Origin: an uncultured Gammaproteobacteria bacterium
GTDB lineage: Bacteria > Pseudomonadota > Gammaproteobacteria > SZUA-229
Length of the DNA: 51,460 nt
Direction of reading: 5' to 3'
Assembly: GCA_937998645.1 (NCBI GenBank)
Contig: CALLCZ010000024.1
Location: forward strand, 1 to 51,460
Both the position numbers and the translations under genes were made by a program. How positions within the stretch are numbered: the first letter of the stretch is position 1; every line of letters starts with the position of its first letter. Below, one piece after another: positions 48,342 to 51,460 of the stretch. The notes under the pieces are model-generated. The model worked only from the letters and a program-made list of their open reading frames with translations. It did not search any database and was not told the origin of the DNA.

Positions 48342-50009
48342 TTGATGGATATAAGAATAATAAAAAGCAGTTTGTTATTTGGGCTATTGGCGGTTGCAGG
48401 ATGTGGGGCGTCCAATCCGCCTCAAGTGTCCGACGGGCATCTCATTTTTGAAGAGCCAGAAGCAGAGAGCATTCCGGAGCCTGTCGCGCATGTTGCTGTG
48501 CTGCCAAGGCCGGAACAAAGGCCAGATCTCGAAACATACACAGTGGTGGTGCATGATGTGCCAATTCGTGAATTGCTTTTTTCGATGGCGAGAGATGCAA
48601 AGCTGAATCTCGATATTGATAATGATATACAGGGCAGCGTCACGATGAATGCGATTGACCAGACACTGCCTAAAATACTCGATCGAATTTCACAGCAAAC
48701 CAATATCCGCTATCAGCTTGTTGATGACACCTTGCGGGTAGAGGCTGATGCCCCTTATTTAAAAACATATAGCATCGGATATCTGAATATAGCGCGCCTG
48801 AGCACGGGATCCGTTGAGGTTTCGTCAGAGATCAGCTCGACCGGTACGGCTGATGTGGAAGGTAGTGAGAGTGGCGGCGGTGGAGGCAAGAGCGGTAACG
48901 ATTCGAGTTCTACTGTACAGAACAGTTCAAACAACCGGTTCTGGAGATCACTAACCTTAAATATCTCGAGTATTATCGGTGAAGCAGTGAAAGCCGGTAG
49001 CAGTGAAAACATCGATACCAGCGACAAAATTATTGTTAACAGAGAAAGCGGCATGATCGCGGTTAAAGCGACTGCCAAGCAGCATGAACAGATAAAGGGC
49101 TTTATTGACCAGGTTCTTGACAGTGTACAAAGGCAGGTGCTTATAGAAGCAACAATAGCTGAAGTAAGGCTTAGCGACCGCTACCAGGCTGGTATTGACT
49201 GGACACTCGTAACCAGTGATCCAAACACAGCAGCGACGCAGGATTTGCTCGGCGGTAATCTCGGACAGACGCCGTTTTTCTCATTTAATATTGCAGAGAC
49301 TGTTAATGGAAATCCGTTGAATATTACCTTGAAAGCACTGGAAACATTTGGCGATGTGAAAGTGCTATCAAGCCCGAAGGTGATGGCGATCAACAATCAA
49401 AGCGCACTGTTGAAGGTTGTCGATAACGAGGTTTATTTTACCACCGATGTGGAAGCTGTACCCGGCTCGGTCAATCAGAACTCCACAGTGGCAATTGATA
49501 CTAATGTTAATACGGTGCCTGTCGGCCTTGTTATGGCAGTCACGCCTTTCATCGATCAGAACGAAGTAGTTACCTTGAATGTCAGGCCAACCATTTCTCG
49601 AATTATAAGTTTCGTTGCCGATCCAAATCCGGCGCTGGCAGATGCAGGGGTTGTAAGTGAAATACCTGTGATACAGGTGCGTGAAATAGAGTCAGTACTG
49701 AAGATTGAAAATGGTGATACAGCAGTCATTGGCGGTTTGATGCAGGATCAGATTGATAAATCGACAACGGGGGTGCCTATTTTATCCAGTATCCCGATAC
49801 TGGGATCCCTGTTCAGGTACCAGGATGATACGTATGTCAAATCAGAACTGGTTATATTCATTCGTCCGGTTGTAACTAAAGATGCAAGTTTGACCGGCGA
49901 TTTCAAGGAATACAGAAAATATCTGCTGGAAGAACTGCATGAAGAAAACAAAAACAAGTTAGAAACTGCGCGGGTGAGTGAAAGTGGCTCAAACGAGGAC
50001 GAGCAGTAA
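48342..50009 (+). CDS. mshL: MSHA-type pilus secretin MshL
   Basis: An outer-membrane channel for a MSHA-type type IV pilus. The 555-residue lipoprotein has a lipobox (LAVAGC, Cys about 21), an N0/STN-like domain (66-130), an N1-like domain, a Gly/Ser-rich spacer (about 172-200) and the C-terminal secretin domain with VLSSPKVMAINNQSALLKV (about 346-364) and VIGGLMQDQI (about 463-472), both hallmarks. It lies between the MshM-like ATPase gene and mshN; mshI, mshJ and mshK are not upstream, unlike the usual order. Confidence 0.92.
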   Translation: MMDIRIIKSSLLFGLLAVAGCGASNPPQVSDGHLIFEEPEAESIPEPVAHVAVLPRPEQRPDLETYTVVVHDVPIRELLFSMARDAKLNLDIDNDIQGSVTMNAIDQTLPKILDRISQQTNIRYQLVDDTLRVEADAPYLKTYSIGYLNIARLSTGSVEVSSEISSTGTADVEGSESGGGGGKSGNDSSSTVQNSSNNRFWRSLTLNISSIIGEAVKAGSSENIDTSDKIIVNRESGMIAVKATAKQHEQIKGFIDQVLDSVQRQVLIEATIAEVRLSDRYQAGIDWTLVTSDPNTAATQDLLGGNLGQTPFFSFNIAETVNGNPLNITLKALETFGDVKVLSSPKVMAINNQSALLKVVDNEVYFTTDVEAVPGSVNQNSTVAIDTNVNTVPVGLVMAVTPFIDQNEVVTLNVRPTISRIISFVADPNPALADAGVVSEIPVIQVREIESVLKIENGDTAVIGGLMQDQIDKSTTGVPILSSIPILGSLFRYQDDTYVKSELVIFIRPVVTKDASLTGDFKEYRKYLLEELHEENKNKLETARVSESGSNEDEQ

Positions 50010-50045
50010 ACACTGTTTTGAGTTTTATCAAACAAGAGTGTACAC

Positions 50046-51308
50046 ATGAGCCTGTTACTGGATGCCCTGAAAAAAGCTGCTCAGGAAAAGCAAATTGCAG
50101 ATTCTGCAGACATAAAAGCAGAGGCTTATGCCGGGCCAGGTCTGGAAGATGATAATGATTTAGAGCTGCAGCAGAATGATGATGGCTATGAACAGGCACA
50201 GCTGCCCGAAGAGCTTGACCTCGTTCTCGACGATGATGCGCATTCTCCAGCTGAAGAATATCACTACGACCCTGTCGCAGAAAATAAACAGGAGCCAGGT
50301 CGTGGGTTTCAAGAGCAGAATATAAGCCCAATACCCTCAACTGTTACAGATGAGGCCTTACAGCTACTCATACATAAAACCAATAACCAGCATAAAAAAT
50401 CTCGAGTGATGACATGGGGTGGTGTGGTTATAGGTGCCTTGTTTATATTATCTTTCAGCGGCTCATTCTTCTATTTCAATATGGTAGAAGAGATAGAGTC
50501 AATGGAGCGCAAACATCAGATTGCACTGGCAACGCTAAAGTCAAAAACAAAGATTGAGGAAAATCTGACCTCATTGGCGGTGGTTCCAGAGACAGATAAG
50601 CAGCTGGAAACAAACATTAAGTCTGACAATAGAGCGAAAAGCTCAGAAAATGAGTTATCAGACAAGGCGGCCAAATCCAGCTTAAGCCAACAGGCAGATA
50701 AGACGTTCTCTGTGCAGCGCGCAGAAAAGCGGGATCCAGTGAGTGAGGCGCTAGAACGTGGCTGGATGTCTTATCAGAAAAAGGATTATGCATCATCGAA
50801 AAGAGAATATAAGAAAGTACTGGAGAATGAACCGAATAATCACGATGCCCTGCTTGGTATAGCGGCTATTTCCTTGCAGCAGGATGAGGTGGCAACAGCC
50901 AGGGACATATATATCAAGTTGCTTGAACGCGATCCTCGAGATCCTCATGCACACGCAGGGCTCGCAAATATAGCTCAGACACACGGCGCCAATTTAAGCG
51001 AGTCAAAACTCAAGCAGTTAATAGAATACCGCCCTGATGACGCTCACCTTCAGTTCGCGCTGGGTAATGTGTACGTACAGAGGAAAAGCTGGCCTGAAGC
51101 TCAGCAGGCGTTTTTTAATGCCTGGAAAGCAGATAATAGCAATGCCGATTATGCATATAACCTGGCTGTAAGCCTGGATCAGATTGGTAAGCACAGGGAG
51201 GCAAAAGCCTATTATGAGGACAGTCTGAAGCTCGCGGCTGGAAAAAATATCAGCTTTTCTACAGATGCTGTTAAGAACAGGCTTGCATATCTCGGGGCCA
51301 GGCAGTAA
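50046..51308 (+). CDS. mshN: MSHA biogenesis TPR protein MshN
   Basis: A 420-residue membrane protein: MSLLLDALKKAAQEK at the N terminus, typical of MshN/ExeB-like pilus proteins, an acidic linker (30-90), one membrane helix (about 123-145) and three or four TPR repeats (about 235-400) in the periplasm. It probably scaffolds the inner-membrane pilus platform. The region 145-230 is charged and low in complexity. Its stop is 2 bp before the mshE start, so the two are coupled. Confidence 0.85.
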   Translation: MSLLLDALKKAAQEKQIADSADIKAEAYAGPGLEDDNDLELQQNDDGYEQAQLPEELDLVLDDDAHSPAEEYHYDPVAENKQEPGRGFQEQNISPIPSTVTDEALQLLIHKTNNQHKKSRVMTWGGVVIGALFILSFSGSFFYFNMVEEIESMERKHQIALATLKSKTKIEENLTSLAVVPETDKQLETNIKSDNRAKSSENELSDKAAKSSLSQQADKTFSVQRAEKRDPVSEALERGWMSYQKKDYASSKREYKKVLENEPNNHDALLGIAAISLQQDEVATARDIYIKLLERDPRDPHAHAGLANIAQTHGANLSESKLKQLIEYRPDDAHLQFALGNVYVQRKSWPEAQQAFFNAWKADNSNADYAYNLAVSLDQIGKHREAKAYYEDSLKLAAGKNISFSTDAVKNRLAYLGARQ

Positions 51309-51310
51309 TC

Positions 51311-51460
51311 ATGAACGCACCAGCAGTTATAAAGAAGAAAAAGCGGCTCGGTGAAGAGTTGATTGAAAAAGGCCTGGTTACCTATGACCAGGTCGAGATC
51401 GCACTTACCGAGCAGAAAAAAAATTACAGGTTGATTGGTGAAATACTGGTATCGCTAGGC
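51311..51460 (+). CDS. mshE: Pilus extension ATPase MshE, N-terminal part (cut by window edge)
   Basis: Only the first 50 codons are in view, starting MNAPAVIKKKKRLGEELIEK and continuing LVTYDQVEIALTEQ. This matches the N-terminal GspE/MshEN domain, which in MshE binds c-di-GMP. The arginine expected in that ligand site cannot be judged from this fragment. The position after mshN supports the call. Confidence 0.8.
   Translation, partial: MNAPAVIKKKKRLGEELIEKGLVTYDQVEIALTEQKKNYRLIGEILVSLG

Overview
The window is the replication-origin region of a gammaproteobacterial chromosome plus about 40 kb to its right. The gene order gyrB-recF-dnaN-dnaA (minus strand) facing rpmH-rnpA-yidD-yidC-mnmE (plus strand), then mnmG-rsmG-parA-parB-atpIBEFHAGDC-glmU, is the classical gammaproteobacterial origin neighbourhood. 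The secB-gpsA-trmL and envC-ctpA-yibQ groups and an MSHA-type pilus cluster agree with that. I cannot name the genus. Several genes handle sulfur (TusE/DsrC-like protein, rhodanese with a candidate persulfide-sensing ArsR regulator, TauE-type exporter), which would suit a sulfur-metabolising lineage, but no dsr or sox operon is in view.

Layout. 1-6.7 kb: the 3'-truncated gyrB, then recF, dnaN and dnaA, with two perfect 16-bp parS palindromes inside recF, a hairpin-rich element between recF and dnaN, three perfect DnaA boxes between dnaN and dnaA (best oriC candidate), and a fourth box overlapping the probable dnaA promoter. 6.7-10.5 kb: ribosomal protein L34, RNase P protein, membrane insertion (YidD, YidC) and tRNA modification (MnmE). 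10.5-17.5 kb: an accessory block separating mnmE from mnmG. It holds a CigR/RcnB-like exported protein, two related small membrane proteins, a TauE/SafE exporter, a fumarylacetoacetate-hydrolase-family enzyme, a cysteine-rich mini-protein beside an HPP membrane protein, PurU, one unknown exported protein and several dispersed repeats. 17.5-21.8 kb: mnmG, rsmG, parA, parB. 21.9-29.0 kb: the complete F1Fo ATP synthase operon with a near-consensus promoter and a strong terminator, followed by glmU.

30.7-34.2 kb holds the most unusual gene, a 1155-residue protein carrying a PEPCK-like metal-site pattern and a phosphate-loop-like motif. I interpret it as a pyrophosphate-dependent phosphoenolpyruvate carboxykinase. 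It is followed by a cold-shock protein with a long leader and two tandem periplasmic YceI-like proteins with a shared cysteine-containing N-terminal extension. 36.7-42.3 kb (minus strand): HAD phosphatase, TusE/DsrC-like protein, DJ-1 protein, YibQ-like deacetylase, CtpA protease, EnvC. 42.4-44.8 kb (plus): ArsR regulator, rhodanese YibN, SecB, GpsA, convergent with trmL. 45.4 kb to the end: a sigma-54 response regulator, an MshM-like ATPase with a C-terminal SPOR-like region, the MshL secretin, MshN, and the first 50 codons of MshE, cut by the window edge.

No rRNA, tRNA, CRISPR array, intact insertion sequence or prophage gene was recognised.
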